A stretch of DNA of 64,000 nt from Wenyingzhuangia aestuarii (GCF_011927765.1 NZ_JAATJG010000015.1:41618-105617), one strand, 5' to 3'. Positions 1-9,037 are shown, counted from the stretch's first letter. Numbers and translations: made by a program. Notes: generated by a model from the sequence alone, not told the origin.

Positions 1-1
1 G

Positions 2-370
2 GCAATGGGAACTATGGATTTAATAAAGCAAGCAGGAGGAGAGCCAGCTAACTTTTTAGATGTAGGAGGTACTGCAGATGCAGAAAGAGTAGAGACTGCT
101 TTTGGAATTATCTTAAAAGACCCAAAAGTAAAGGCAATATTGGTGAATATTTTTGGAGGTATTGTACGTTGTGACCGTGTGGCACAAGGAGTTGTAGATG
201 CTTACAAAAACATGGGAGACAGTATAAATGTACCTATTATTGTACGTTTACAAGGAACCAATGCTGTAGAAGCAAAAGCATTAATAGATGCAGAAGAAGG
301 TTTAAATGTAATATCTGCTACAGAATTTCAAGAAGCTGCAGAAAAAGTACAAGAAGTATTGGTGGGATAA
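2..370 (+). CDS. sucC: Succinyl-CoA ligase (ADP-forming) subunit beta, C-terminal part
   Basis: The last 123 codons of the beta subunit of succinyl-CoA synthetase, the TCA-cycle enzyme that makes ATP or GTP from succinyl-CoA. The reading frame is open to the left edge, so the gene starts outside the window and the first ATG at position 5 is internal. The block [12 protein letters not shown], the following [13 protein letters not shown] and the [14 protein letters not shown] stretch are hallmarks of the C-terminal CoA-ligase domain. A strong hairpin terminator follows about 25 bases after the stop. The identification is secure; only the left boundary is missing. Confidence 0.96.
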   Translation, partial: AMGTMDLIKQAGGEPANFLDVGGTADAERVETAFGIILKDPKVKAILVNIFGGIVRCDRVAQGVVDAYKNMGDSINVPIIVRLQGTNAVEAKALIDAEEGLNVISATEFQEAAEKVQEVLVG

Positions 371-392
371 TTTAGATCACTATAATTATATA

Positions 393-424
393 AAAAAAGG
401 CTCTGTTTTTACAGAGCCTTTTTG
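393..424. terminator. Bidirectional intrinsic terminator after sucC
   Basis: A ten-base stem (AAGGCTCTGT / ACAGAGCCTT) with a four-base T loop has an A-run on the left and a T-run on the right. It lies between the convergent sucC and peroxiredoxin genes, so it can stop transcription from both sides. Confidence 0.85.
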
Positions 425-428
425 TTGG

Positions 429-1070
429 TTATTTTTTTAATACTTCTAATATAGTTTCAGGATCTAATCTTGTTGTGTAGTCTTCGGGAGTAAATGCATA
501 TAAAATAACACCCTTACTATCTACCACAAAGGTTGCAGGCATAGGTAATTCAAAATTAGTATTCCCATTGTGTTTTTCTATGTCAAGATTAAAAGCTTTA
601 TAAATGGTTTTAATTTCATCAGAAAGTTCAAAAGCTAAATTTAATTCTTTTGCATAGCTATTGTTGTCATCTGTTAGAATATCAAACTCTAAATTGTTTT
701 TTTCTGAAGTACTTAAAGAATTGTCTGGAGTTTCGGGTGTAATAGCCACCAAATTAGTTCCTAATTCTTTTAGCTGAGGTAACAGATTATTTAAGGCTTT
801 TAGTTCTAAGTTACAATAAGGACACCATCCACCTCTGTAAAAAGAAATTACCACTTTTCCTTTTGCCAAAATATCAGCTAAACTAATTGTAGTTCCTTTA
901 CTATTAGGTAAGTTAAAGTTGGGGATTACTTCTCCTTTTTTGGGAGCTTTTTCGGATAAGTGTTTGTCAACCAAATCTTGCGTAGCTTTGGTCATTTGGG
1001 CGTAAATTTCTTTAGGAATTTTAGCAACTCCTTCTTGTTTCTTTTGTAATAATTGTTCTGTTAAATTCAT
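429..1070 (-). CDS. Peroxiredoxin-like AhpC/TSA family protein
   Basis: A 213-residue cytoplasmic thioredoxin-fold protein of the AhpC/TSA (peroxiredoxin-like) family, likely reducing peroxides or acting as a thiol oxidoreductase. After an N-terminal helical region of about 45 residues, the fold begins near VIPNFNLPNSKG. The active site is RGGWCPYC, with cysteines at about 83 and 86. This CxxC form is typical of the 'peroxiredoxin-like' branch rather than classical 2-Cys AhpC. There is no signal peptide. It is a single gene between terminators. The exact substrate cannot be told from sequence. Confidence 0.85.
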   Translation of the reverse strand: MNLTEQLLQKKQEGVAKIPKEIYAQMTKATQDLVDKHLSEKAPKKGEVIPNFNLPNSKGTTISLADILAKGKVVISFYRGGWCPYCNLELKALNNLLPQLKELGTNLVAITPETPDNSLSTSEKNNLEFDILTDDNNSYAKELNLAFELSDEIKTIYKAFNLDIEKHNGNTNFELPMPATFVVDSKGVILYAFTPEDYTTRLDPETILEVLKK

Positions 1071-1118
1071 GTGTGTCTTTTTGTAGAATTTGTGTTACTT
1101 AATCAGTCGATATAAAAC

Positions 1119-1160
1119 AAAAACCTATCTAAACACTTGTTTATAGATAGGTTTGTTTTT
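1119..1160. terminator. Terminator-like hairpin upstream of the peroxiredoxin gene
   Basis: AAACCTATCTAAA pairs with a nearly complementary arm ending GATAGGTTT, with a small bulge. T-rich tracts lie on both sides. It sits between the DUF3276 terminator and the peroxiredoxin start, so it is either a second terminator or a structured leader of the peroxiredoxin mRNA. Confidence 0.45.
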
Positions 1161-1183
1161 TAAGAAGAAATTGTTCTAGAAAT

Positions 1184-1215
1184 AAAAAACTCAGCTAGAA
1201 TAGCTGAGTTTTTTA
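1184..1215 (-). terminator. Intrinsic terminator of the DUF3276 gene
   Basis: The perfect arms AAAAAACTCAGCTA and TAGCTGAGTTTTTT flank a three-base loop directly at the stop codon of the gene to the right. Read leftwards, the stem is followed by a T-run. Confidence 0.8.
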
Positions 1216-1216
1216 T

Positions 1217-1585
1217 TTAAATATCGTCAAAATTTACTTCGGTAAAATCGGCTGTGGCCAAGTTGTTTTCGTTGTAGTCGGCTTCGTCTTCTTTTTTAAA
1301 GTCTTTTTGGTGTCTTTCACTAATCACCTCTAAGCCTTTTTCGTTGATAATAAAATCCGTAGCTTCTTTTAATTGCTCATGGAACTCTACAAAATCTTCT
1401 TTGTATAAATAGATTTTGTGTTTCTGATAATGAAAACTCCCATCATCGTGCGTAAATTTTTTACTTTCTGTAATAGTTAAGTAATAATCTCCTGCTTTAG
1501 TAGATCTAACGTCAAAAAAATAGGTTCTTCTTCCTGCTCTTAGGATTTGAGAAAAAATTTCTTCTTGCCCTTCTCTTTCTTTCAT
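1217..1585 (-). CDS. DUF3276 / Pur-alpha-like nucleic-acid-binding protein
   Basis: A 122-residue protein of the DUF3276 family, widespread in Bacteroidetes and related to the single-repeat PUR domain proteins that bind single-stranded DNA or RNA. The core runs from about residue 8 to 85: EEIFSQILRAGRRTYFFDVR followed by a strand-rich stretch and a helix (DFVEFHEQLKEA). The C-terminal 30 residues are acidic and probably disordered. There is no signal peptide. Its cellular role is not established; nucleic-acid binding is inferred from the family. It is monocistronic with its own terminator. Confidence 0.85.
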   Translation of the reverse strand: MKEREGQEEIFSQILRAGRRTYFFDVRSTKAGDYYLTITESKKFTHDDGSFHYQKHKIYLYKEDFVEFHEQLKEATDFIINEKGLEVISERHQKDFKKEDEADYNENNLATADFTEVNFDDI

Positions 1586-1642
1586 TTTTTGCTGATTATT
1601 GTTATCTACTCAAATATATAAAAATAATTATTTTGAAGTAAA

Positions 1643-3400
1643 TTATTCTATTTCTTTTTCTTCTAGCTGTTGCTTGTATATTTCTTGATAGATTCCTGCT
1701 TTGTTAACCAATTCAGAATGTGTTCCTTGTTGAGAAATTCTTCCTTCATCTAACACAATAACTTTGTCAGCATTTTGTGCTGCACTAATACGGTGGCTAA
1801 CAATAATGGTTGTGTTGTGAGCACTTATCTTTTTTAGATTAGATAATATTTTTTCTTCGGTTTCTGTATCAACAGCAGACAAACAATCATCAAAAATATA
1901 AATTTGAGGAGCTTTGATAATAGCCCTAGCAATAGATACACGTTGTTTTTGTCCACCAGAAAGAGTCACACCTCTTTCTCCTAAAACGGTATCGTATTTT
2001 TTAGTAAAGCCCATAATATTATTGTGTACTACGGCTTTTTTAGCAGCATCTTCAATTTCTTCTTGTGTTGCATCTTCTTTACCAAAACGGATGTTGTTTC
2101 CTAAAGTATCTGAAAATAGAAATGGGTCTTGTGGCACAAAACCAATGTGATTTCTTAAGTTGTATAAATTGTGTTTGTCAATAGAAATTCCATCTACTAA
2201 GACTGTTCCTAAAGTAGCATCGTAGAGTCTACCTACAAGATTTAAAATACTAGATTTTCCGGAACCTGTTTTTCCTAAAATGGCTAGGGTTTCTCCTGGG
2301 TTTACCTTAAAACTAATCTCTTTAAGAGCCGTAATATCGGTATCGTCATAAGTAAGAGCTACGTTTTTAAATTCAATAGCTCCTTTAATAGGAATTATAT
2401 CTTCTGTAGGATTAACAATTTCGGGTTCTTGTTTTAAAAATTCATTAATTCTTTTTTGAGAAGCTTCTGCTTGTTGAATGGTAGAGGTTACCCAACCTAC
2501 AATAGCTACTGGCCATGTAAGCATGTTGGTGTACATAATAAACTCTGCAATTACTCCAATGCTAATGTGTCCTTTTATGTACTGCATTCCCCCTACATAT
2601 AAAACAATTAGGTTAGAGGCCCCAATTAATAAAATCATTAAAGGAAAAAAGAAGGCTTGAATTTTAAATAATTCGATGTTTTTATTTTTATTTTCTTCTG
2701 CAATCTCTAAAAAATCATTTTTAGTAATTCCCTCAATAGCATAAGATTTTACCACATTCATTCCCGAGAAAATTTCTTGAGTATAAGTAGTAAGCTTAGA
2801 TAATTGTTCTTGTACTTTGGTGCTTTTTAAGTGAATGTGCTTGCTTAAAACAAAAATTGAAATAGATAAAATGGGAAAAGGAATTAAAGTAAATAGGGTA
2901 AGCTTTATGTCTATTTGTACCATTTTATAGATGGCCACAGAAAACATAACCAACATGTTAATGGTGTACATAATAGCAGGTCCTACATACATACGTACTT
3001 TACCAACATCCTCACTAATACGGTTCATTAAATCTCCCGTTCTGTTTTTTTTGTAAAAGTTTAAACTTAAACGCTGGTACTGTTCGTACACTTTGTTTTT
3101 TAAATCAAACTCAACCAACCTAGACGTTACAATAATGGTTTGTCTCATTAAAAAAGTAAAGAATCCAGATAAAAGTGCTAAACCAATAATTAATAAAATA
3201 TTAAAGAGCAATTCTTTTTTAACAATGTCTAAATCTGTAATAATTCCTTTTTGGTAATCGCTGGCAGCGTTGATGGAGTTTTTTACAATTTCGGGAACTT
3301 TTACAGCCAAATACCTTGAGGCTATAGAAATTAAAATTCCTAGTAAAAGTCTGAATCTATATTTATAGAAAAATTGATTGATATATTTTAATTCTTTCAT
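1643..3400 (-). CDS. ABC exporter with fused membrane and ATPase domains
   Basis: A 585-residue half-transporter of the MsbA/MdlB/LmrA type: six membrane helices in residues 15-310, then a nucleotide-binding domain. Walker A is GKTGSGKS (376-383), the signature is LSGGQ (480-484), and Walker B is IYIFDD (500-505). The catalytic glutamate that normally follows the Walker B aspartate is an aspartate here (DD), as in the weak site of many heterodimeric exporters, so this subunit may need a partner. No partner gene is adjacent. The substrate is unknown; lipid or drug export is typical of the family. Confidence 0.88.
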   Translation of the reverse strand: MKELKYINQFFYKYRFRLLLGILISIASRYLAVKVPEIVKNSINAASDYQKGIITDLDIVKKELLFNILLIIGLALLSGFFTFLMRQTIIVTSRLVEFDLKNKVYEQYQRLSLNFYKKNRTGDLMNRISEDVGKVRMYVGPAIMYTINMLVMFSVAIYKMVQIDIKLTLFTLIPFPILSISIFVLSKHIHLKSTKVQEQLSKLTTYTQEIFSGMNVVKSYAIEGITKNDFLEIAEENKNKNIELFKIQAFFFPLMILLIGASNLIVLYVGGMQYIKGHISIGVIAEFIMYTNMLTWPVAIVGWVTSTIQQAEASQKRINEFLKQEPEIVNPTEDIIPIKGAIEFKNVALTYDDTDITALKEISFKVNPGETLAILGKTGSGKSSILNLVGRLYDATLGTVLVDGISIDKHNLYNLRNHIGFVPQDPFLFSDTLGNNIRFGKEDATQEEIEDAAKKAVVHNNIMGFTKKYDTVLGERGVTLSGGQKQRVSIARAIIKAPQIYIFDDCLSAVDTETEEKILSNLKKISAHNTTIIVSHRISAAQNADKVIVLDEGRISQQGTHSELVNKAGIYQEIYKQQLEEKEIE

Positions 3401-3544
3401 GGAAAGGGAGGTGGCTATTTGTGTTTACGAAGATACTAGAATTTTGTAATTTAAGCTTGTCAATTTATATGCCAAATGGCAAGGTATGTTTAAAACTTCG
3501 TTAATATTTTTAAACGAATCTTTTCACATCATTTAATTAAGTGT

Positions 3545-3552
3545 TACTTTTG
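3545..3552 (+). promoter_or_regulatory. Bacteroidetes -7 box of nusB
   Basis: TACTTTTG fits TAnnTTTG and lies 30 bases before the nusB start. No clear -33 TTG was found at the usual distance. Confidence 0.45.
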
Positions 3553-3581
3553 TAGTCGTAAAACTATATAAGTTCTTTCAA

Positions 3582-4520
3582 ATGATTAACAGAAGACATA
3601 TTCGTGTAAAGGTGATGCAATCGGTTTATGCGATTACTCATTCTAAGAGTGATAATATTGTTAAAGAAGAAAAATTCTTAAGACAAAGTATTGATAAGCT
3701 ATACGATTTGTACGTATTGTCTTTAGATATGATTGTAAGAGTTAATCAACTAGCACAAAATACTCAAGAAGCTGCTAAAAGAAAGCACTTTGTAACAGCT
3801 GAAGAGCTAAAACCCAACAAAAAATTTATTGACAACAAAGTAATTAACATTTTTAAAGAAAGTGTTTCCTTACAAAGTTATATAGAAGAAAACCATTTAA
3901 ATAATTGGTATTTAGATGATAAGTACGTGTCTAATATTTATACAGAATTATTAGCTAGTGACTTGTATAAAGAATACATGGCAGAAGAAGAAACTTCTTT
4001 TAAAGCCGATGTAAGATTTGTAGTAAAGTTTTTTGCAGAATTTATTGCACCTAGTGATAAGTTAGCAGAATACTACGAAGGAGAGAACATTAGCTGGGCT
4101 GATGATATTCCTTTTGTAAATACTTGGATTGTTAAAACCATACAAGAGTTAAAAGAAAACAACACTTTTGTGTTAGGTAAATTGTATAAGAACAGTGATG
4201 ATGAGGCATATGCTTCTGAATTGTTTAGAAAAACAGTTTTAAACTTACCTCAATTTGAAGAAGAAATCGTTGATAAAACTCCTAACTGGGAAACAGATCG
4301 TATTGCAGATTTAGACATGATTTTAATTAAAATGGCTATCTGTGAATTTTTAAAATTCCCATCTATTCCTGTTAAAGCCACCATAAATGAGTATTTAGAA
4401 ATTGCTAAAGACTATTCTACCGATAAAAGTAGTGTGTTTATTAACGGAGTTTTAGATAAAATTTGGAAAGATTTTCAGGCAACAGACCGATTGAACAAAA
4501 TAGGAAGAGGAATGTTATAA
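3582..4520 (+). CDS. nusB: Transcription antitermination factor NusB
   Basis: NusB binds boxA RNA with NusE and prevents premature termination in rRNA operons. This 312-residue form is about twice the length of the E. coli protein, as is usual in Bacteroidetes. It opens with MINRRHIRVKVMQSVYA, the canonical NusB N-terminal helix. The C-terminal part (about 210-305: DMILIKMAICEFL, then IPVKATINEYLEIAKDYST, then FINGVLDKIW) matches the end of the NusB fold. The central insertion is lineage-specific. It lies upstream of yajC, a common flavobacterial order. Confidence 0.95.
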   Translation: MINRRHIRVKVMQSVYAITHSKSDNIVKEEKFLRQSIDKLYDLYVLSLDMIVRVNQLAQNTQEAAKRKHFVTAEELKPNKKFIDNKVINIFKESVSLQSYIEENHLNNWYLDDKYVSNIYTELLASDLYKEYMAEEETSFKADVRFVVKFFAEFIAPSDKLAEYYEGENISWADDIPFVNTWIVKTIQELKENNTFVLGKLYKNSDDEAYASELFRKTVLNLPQFEEEIVDKTPNWETDRIADLDMILIKMAICEFLKFPSIPVKATINEYLEIAKDYSTDKSSVFINGVLDKIWKDFQATDRLNKIGRGML

Positions 4521-4535
4521 AATCTATTTTATAGA

Positions 4536-4564
4536 TTGATATTTTAACGTTTCTATTATATTTG
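4536..4564 (+). promoter_or_regulatory. Promoter of yajC
   Basis: TTG at 4536-4538 and TATATTTG at 4557-4564 are separated by 18 bases, which fits the Bacteroidetes -33/-7 pattern. The start codon lies 43 bases downstream. Confidence 0.6.
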
Positions 4565-4607
4565 AACTGTGTAAAACAGTGTAAATAAAAAACAAAATAA
4601 ATTTAAA

Positions 4608-4901
4608 ATGATAGTATTACAAGAAAGCCCAATGAGCCCAATGTTTTTAGTTGTGATGGTAATTTTCATCGTATTTTTTATGATAATTCCACAAGTAAGA
4701 AAATCTAGAAACGAAAAGAAATTTAAAGAATCTTTAGTAAAAGGGACTAAAGTGATTACTTCTGGTGGTATTCACGGGAAATTAATAGAAATTAACGAAG
4801 GAACTGTAATGATTGAAACCAATGCAGGGAAATTGTTGTTAGAAAAATCGGCTTTAAACATAGAGTTGACTAAAAAATACAACGCTCCAGAAAAAAAATA
4901 G
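4608..4901 (+). CDS. yajC: Preprotein translocase accessory subunit YajC
   Basis: A 97-residue inner-membrane protein of the SecDF-YajC complex that assists Sec protein export. One membrane helix lies at about residues 10-28 (MFLVVMVIFIVFFMIIPQ) and is followed directly by the family signature RKSRNEKKF. The rest is a small cytoplasmic domain with VKGTKVITSGGIHGKL, typical of YajC. It has its own promoter and is closed by a terminator, so it may be transcribed alone between nusB and the YbbR gene. Confidence 0.95.
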   Translation: MIVLQESPMSPMFLVVMVIFIVFFMIIPQVRKSRNEKKFKESLVKGTKVITSGGIHGKLIEINEGTVMIETNAGKLLLEKSALNIELTKKYNAPEKK

Positions 4902-4920
4902 TGTTTTAAACATATTTTAT

Positions 4921-4957
4921 AAAAACGTCTTTAGTTCTGCTAAAGACGTTTTTTGTT
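4921..4957 (+). terminator. Intrinsic terminator of yajC
   Basis: AAAAACGTCTTTAG pairs with CTAAAGACGTTTTT around a four-base loop and is followed by a T-rich tail. Confidence 0.85.
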
Positions 4958-5003
4958 TTATAGAATATACAATTAATAAGAACCATTTGTTAATTTAGCA
5001 TCT

Positions 5004-5954
5004 ATGACAGATAAGAAAAAGTTTATTACCTATAGATTTAATAAAAGAAGAGATTCCATTTTTTTACTCTTTGTTTTAGGAACATTTATCTTTTGGTTTT
5101 TAAATAAATTATCTAAAGATTACATACAGGTGGTAAGTTATACCATAGAATATGTAGATCTACCTAATCAGTTTGTTTTTCAGGAAGATCCGTTAAAACA
5201 ACTCTCTTTTAGAGTAGAGTCCGATGGATTTTATTTTTTTTCTCATGCATTTAAAAGTAATCGAATTCAAATTTCTTTAGAACATATCAAAAGAAAAGAT
5301 GAATACAGTTATTATTTACCCAATGCCGAGTTAAAAAAACAAGTAAGAGCTACTATTAAAGATAAAATCAACCTTTTAGATATTATAGAAGATACTGTAG
5401 AGGTAAAGCTAGGAGCCAAAAGTTTTAAAAAAGTACCTGTAGTTCCAAATATTTCTATCAAATATCAACCAGGATACAATTCCTTTACCGGAATTAAATT
5501 AATTCCAGATTCTTTGGTGGTGTCTGGTCCTGCCATGCAGGTTTCTAAAGTAAATAAAGTACACTTAGCAGCTTTTGTAAAAAAAGATGTGATCAATCCT
5601 ATTGATGAGAAAATAGAAATTTTAAAACCCAAAGTTCCAAAAATAGAGTTTGATAAAGAATATGTTGAATTAAAAGTAGAAGTGGAAAAAATTACAGAAA
5701 AATCTTTAATGGTTCCTGTACAAATTATAAACTCTCCTTTTGAAGATGTGGTTGTATATCCTAAAAAAGTAAAGGTTACCTGTCAGGTACGTTTGTCGCA
5801 ATTTAACGCTGTAAAGGTAAAAGATTTTACAGTTATTTGTGATTATAACAATAGAGGTACAAAACACATAAAAATAGAATTGGTTAAAAAATCAGCGGTA
5901 GTTTCTGGAGCAAAATTAAATACAGATCAAGTAGAATACTTAATATTAAAGTAA
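5004..5954 (+). CDS. YbbR-like domain protein, membrane anchored
   Basis: A 316-residue protein with a positively charged N-terminus, one membrane helix (about 18-36, IFLLFVLGTFIFWFLNK) and an extracytoplasmic beta-rich region with YbbR-like repeats; PDSLVVSGPAMQVSKV at about 170 is the clearest repeat. In Firmicutes, YbbR/CdaR regulates the diadenylate cyclase CdaA. Whether it does so here is unknown, because no cyclase gene lies in the window. Its stop codon overlaps the coaE start by one base (TAATG), which indicates translational coupling. Confidence 0.8.
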   Translation: MTDKKKFITYRFNKRRDSIFLLFVLGTFIFWFLNKLSKDYIQVVSYTIEYVDLPNQFVFQEDPLKQLSFRVESDGFYFFSHAFKSNRIQISLEHIKRKDEYSYYLPNAELKKQVRATIKDKINLLDIIEDTVEVKLGAKSFKKVPVVPNISIKYQPGYNSFTGIKLIPDSLVVSGPAMQVSKVNKVHLAAFVKKDVINPIDEKIEILKPKVPKIEFDKEYVELKVEVEKITEKSLMVPVQIINSPFEDVVVYPKKVKVTCQVRLSQFNAVKVKDFTVICDYNNRGTKHIKIELVKKSAVVSGAKLNTDQVEYLILK

Positions 5955-6538
5955 TGGTTGTAGGCTTAACAGGTGGAATTGGAAGTGGAAAAAGTACAGT
6001 GCTTAATGAGTTTAAACTACTTGGAGTACCTGTATATATTGCGGATGTAGAAGCTAAACATATTATGAATACTTCGCTTGTTGTTAAAGAAAAAATAATA
6101 GCTTTATTAGGTACATATGCTTACCATAACCATCAATTAAATAGAAAGTATATTGCAGATAAAGTTTTTAATCATAAAGAGTTACTTGCACAGTTAAACG
6201 CTATTGTTCATCCTGCCGTTCATCAACATTTTAAAGAGTTTGTCGCAAAGCAAACAGCTACTTATTTAGTCTATGAAAACGCAATTTTGTTTGAAAACAA
6301 TAGTGAAAAATTATGCGATAAAGTAATTGTTGTTACTGCTTCTGAAGAAAACAGAATCTCTAGAGTTATTAAAAGAGATGGTGTTGCAAAAGAAGCTGTA
6401 TTGGCTAGAATGAAAAATCAATGGAGTCAGGAAGCTAAAATTAAAAAAGCTGATTTTGTCATTCAGAATGATGATATTTTAATATTAAAAGAGCAAGTCT
6501 TAAAAATTCATCAGGAATTGATTGAAATTAATTTGTAA
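5954..6538 (+). CDS. coaE: Dephospho-CoA kinase
   Basis: Catalyses the last step of coenzyme A synthesis, ATP-dependent 3'-phosphorylation of dephospho-CoA. The protein is 194 residues, normal for the family. The P-loop GGIGSGKS lies at residues 7-14, YIADVEAKHIM follows, and there is a lid region with arginines (ENRISRVIKRDG). The start overlaps the YbbR gene stop by one base, so the two are probably co-translated. Confidence 0.95.
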   Translation: MVVGLTGGIGSGKSTVLNEFKLLGVPVYIADVEAKHIMNTSLVVKEKIIALLGTYAYHNHQLNRKYIADKVFNHKELLAQLNAIVHPAVHQHFKEFVAKQTATYLVYENAILFENNSEKLCDKVIVVTASEENRISRVIKRDGVAKEAVLARMKNQWSQEAKIKKADFVIQNDDILILKEQVLKIHQELIEINL

Positions 6539-6587
6539 TTTAAGTGCTATCAAAAAAAAATAATACCATATTTTAATTTGAAGCGTT

Positions 6588-6595
6588 TATATTTG
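6588..6595 (+). promoter_or_regulatory. -7 box of porQ-cmk
   Basis: TATATTTG fits TAnnTTTG and lies 19 bases before the porQ start. A matching -33 element is not evident. Confidence 0.45.
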
Positions 6596-6614
6596 TCCAA
6601 CGTTTAGAATTTAC

Positions 6615-7622
6615 ATGAGATATATAATTATAACTATTTTAGTTTTTCTTTCTCAAAATCTGTTTTCACAAACAGGTGGTGAAACCGTTTACGCATTTCT
6701 AAATGCACCTACTTCTGCAAAACAAATTGCATTAGGTGGAGTTACTTTAACGAGTAGAGATGATGTTTCTCAACTACTTTGGAACCCATCATCAGTAAAC
6801 AGCAAGGTAGATGGAGATTTGTCTGTAAACTTTGTGAATTATATAGCAGATATTAACGTAGGTTCTTTGGTATATGCAAAATCTATCAAACCAGAATATG
6901 GAACTGCATTTTTAGGAATTCAGTATTTTGGATATGGAGATTTAGAAAGAACAGAAGCTTCAGGACCCGAAGTCATAGGAACTTTTTCTGCCAGAGATAT
7001 TTCTTTTAATTTGGGATACGGATATACCTATAAACAAGTTGCTTTTGGAGCCACTATAAAATACGTATCATCTAAGTTAGACACCTATACATCTTCTGCT
7101 ATTTTATACGATTTAGGAGTTACTTATTTACATCCAGATTTACCATTTGTTGCTTCTTTAGTCGTTAGAAATTCAGGAGAACAATTAACTCAGTATTTAG
7201 ATAGAGAAGAAAAAGTAAGCAAAAATGTAATTTTAGCAGCCGAGTATAGATTAGAACACGTGCCCATTAAAATTTATGGAGCTATAGATGATTTAAGTAA
7301 TTGGGATATTAGTGAACCCAATCCATCTAAAGATAAAACGGATTTAAATGATAACGTAACCTCAGAAAAAATTAGTGATATTTCTAATGCTTTAAGACAT
7401 GTTTCTTTAGGAGCAGAACTTTGGCCAGAAAAAAAGCTAAATTTAAGAATAGGATACAATCACCGTAGATCACAAGAATTTCAATTAAACGAGGTAAGAA
7501 CAGCAGCCGGTCTTTCTTACGGGTTCGGAATTAATACAAAGTACATTAAGTTTGATTATGCTTTTGCTAAGTTTCAAGAAGGAGCAAAGTATAGTACTTT
7601 TGGATTAACACTACATTTATAA
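6615..7622 (+). CDS. porQ: Type IX secretion system protein PorQ
   Basis: A 335-residue outer-membrane beta-barrel of the PorV/PorQ (FadL-like) family needed in the type IX secretion pathway of Bacteroidetes. A signal peptide ends near residue 19 (LFSQ). The opening SAKQIALGGVTLTSRDDVSQLLWNP is the family hallmark. The barrel ends with an aromatic, hydrophobic strand (YSTFGLTLHL). It is followed four bases later by cmk, an arrangement often seen in flavobacteria. It fits the two proteins with T9SS sorting domains in this window. Confidence 0.9.
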   Translation: MRYIIITILVFLSQNLFSQTGGETVYAFLNAPTSAKQIALGGVTLTSRDDVSQLLWNPSSVNSKVDGDLSVNFVNYIADINVGSLVYAKSIKPEYGTAFLGIQYFGYGDLERTEASGPEVIGTFSARDISFNLGYGYTYKQVAFGATIKYVSSKLDTYTSSAILYDLGVTYLHPDLPFVASLVVRNSGEQLTQYLDREEKVSKNVILAAEYRLEHVPIKIYGAIDDLSNWDISEPNPSKDKTDLNDNVTSEKISDISNALRHVSLGAELWPEKKLNLRIGYNHRRSQEFQLNEVRTAAGLSYGFGINTKYIKFDYAFAKFQEGAKYSTFGLTLHL

Positions 7623-7626
7623 TTTT

Positions 7627-8316
7627 ATGGAATCAAAAATTATTGTTGCTATTGATGGATTTTCATCAACAGGAAAAAGCACAGTAGCCAAACAATTAGC
7701 CAAACATTTAGGATATATTTATGTAGACACAGGTGCTATGTATAGAACTGTTGCTTTGTATGCTTTACAAAACGGATATGCTAAGGATGGAAAAGTTCAA
7801 GAAAAATTATTGATTGCTAACTTAGCAAATATTCATATTTCTTTTCAGTACAATCCCTCTTTAGGGTTTTCAGAAGTGTACTTAAACACTGTAAACGTTG
7901 AAACTGAAATAAGAGGAATGGAAGTTTCTTCTTATGTAAGTAAAGTAGCTGCCATTTCTGCTGTTAGACAAAAATTAGTAGCCTTACAACAGCAAATGGG
8001 AGAGTCTAAAGGAATTGTTATGGATGGTAGAGATATTGGTACCGTAGTGTTTCCTAATGCAGAATTAAAGTTGTTTATGACAGCATCTGCTGAAACAAGA
8101 GCTCAAAGAAGATACGACGAGTTAAAGCAAAAAGGCGATACCACAGTTACTTTTGATGAGGTTTACAACAATGTAGTAGAACGAGATCATATAGATACCA
8201 CACGGAAAGATTCACCATTAGTAATGGCTGATGATGCGGTAGAAGTAGACAATTCAAATCTATCAAGAGAAGAACAGTTTACTTATATTTTATCTTTAGT
8301 AAAAGCGAAGCTTTAA
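7627..8316 (+). CDS. cmk: Cytidylate kinase
   Basis: Phosphorylates CMP and dCMP to the diphosphates. The 229 residues are typical. The P-loop GFSSTGKST lies at 11-19, followed by YVDTGAMYRTVAL, and DGRDIGTVVFPNAELKLF in the middle binds the nucleotide. The end has RDHIDTTRKDSPL, typical of Cmk. It lies four bases after porQ, so the two probably share a transcript. Its stop codon overlaps the convergent queE stop by four bases. Confidence 0.96.
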   Translation: MESKIIVAIDGFSSTGKSTVAKQLAKHLGYIYVDTGAMYRTVALYALQNGYAKDGKVQEKLLIANLANIHISFQYNPSLGFSEVYLNTVNVETEIRGMEVSSYVSKVAAISAVRQKLVALQQQMGESKGIVMDGRDIGTVVFPNAELKLFMTASAETRAQRRYDELKQKGDTTVTFDEVYNNVVERDHIDTTRKDSPLVMADDAVEVDNSNLSREEQFTYILSLVKAKL

Positions 8317-8939
8317 GGGATGTTTAAATACTTATGAGTTTGTAAAGAAATTTTCCATTGAGGATTTTTCATTACATAATCTACAATTTGTGGAGTCATT
8401 GTTTCTTTTTTACTCCATTCAGGTTGCAGGTACAAAGTACATTTATCAGAAACTTTAGCCGCTTGTTGCTCAGCAAATTCAAAATCACTTTTGTTGTGAA
8501 TAATCATTTTTAATTCGTGAGCTTCTGGGTAAATACCCTCCAAAGGTAATTTTGTTTTTTTAGGAGATAAACAAATCCAGTTCCACTGTCCACTTAACGG
8601 ATAAGCCCCCGAAGTTTCTATATGCGTTTGCAAGCCTTTATTTTGTAAAGAAGAGGTTAAGTATTGCATATCCCACATTAAAGGTTCTCCACCTGTAATT
8701 ACAATAGTTTTGTATTTACTAGCGTTTTCTACAATAATGTCAGCATGTGTAGGTGGGTGTAAATTAGCATCCCAACTTTCTTTTACATCACACCAATGGC
8801 AACCCACGTCACAACCTCCAACTCTAATAAAGTAAGCAGCTGTTCCTGTATGATTTCCTTCACCTTGTATGGTGTAGAATTCTTCCATTAACGGAAGCAT
8901 AACTCCTTTGTTTACAAGTTCTTTGGTTTTAGTATCCAT
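8313..8939 (-). CDS. queE: 7-carboxy-7-deazaguanine synthase QueE
   Basis: A radical SAM enzyme of queuosine biosynthesis that turns 6-carboxytetrahydropterin into 7-carboxy-7-deazaguanine. The 208-residue length is usual. EEFYTIQGEGNHTG at the start and the cluster motif CDVGCHWC (C43, C47, C50; CX3CX2C) identify it, followed by TGGEPLMW for SAM binding. Other queuosine genes are not in the window. It is a single gene with a clear -7 box upstream and converges on cmk. Confidence 0.94.
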   Translation of the reverse strand: MDTKTKELVNKGVMLPLMEEFYTIQGEGNHTGTAAYFIRVGGCDVGCHWCDVKESWDANLHPPTHADIIVENASKYKTIVITGGEPLMWDMQYLTSSLQNKGLQTHIETSGAYPLSGQWNWICLSPKKTKLPLEGIYPEAHELKMIIHNKSDFEFAEQQAAKVSDKCTLYLQPEWSKKETMTPQIVDYVMKNPQWKISLQTHKYLNIP

Positions 8940-8959
8940 GCGTTTTGTTTTGTGGAGTG

Positions 8960-8967
8960 CAAAGATA
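8960..8967 (-). promoter_or_regulatory. -7 box of queE
   Basis: On the minus strand this reads TATCTTTG, a perfect TAnnTTTG, 21 bases before the queE start codon. Confidence 0.55.
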
Positions 8968-9037
8968 CAAGAAATTAAAGAATAAAAATTATTTGTGACC
9001 TAAAGGTTTTAAACGTTCATAAACTATAGGATTTGTG

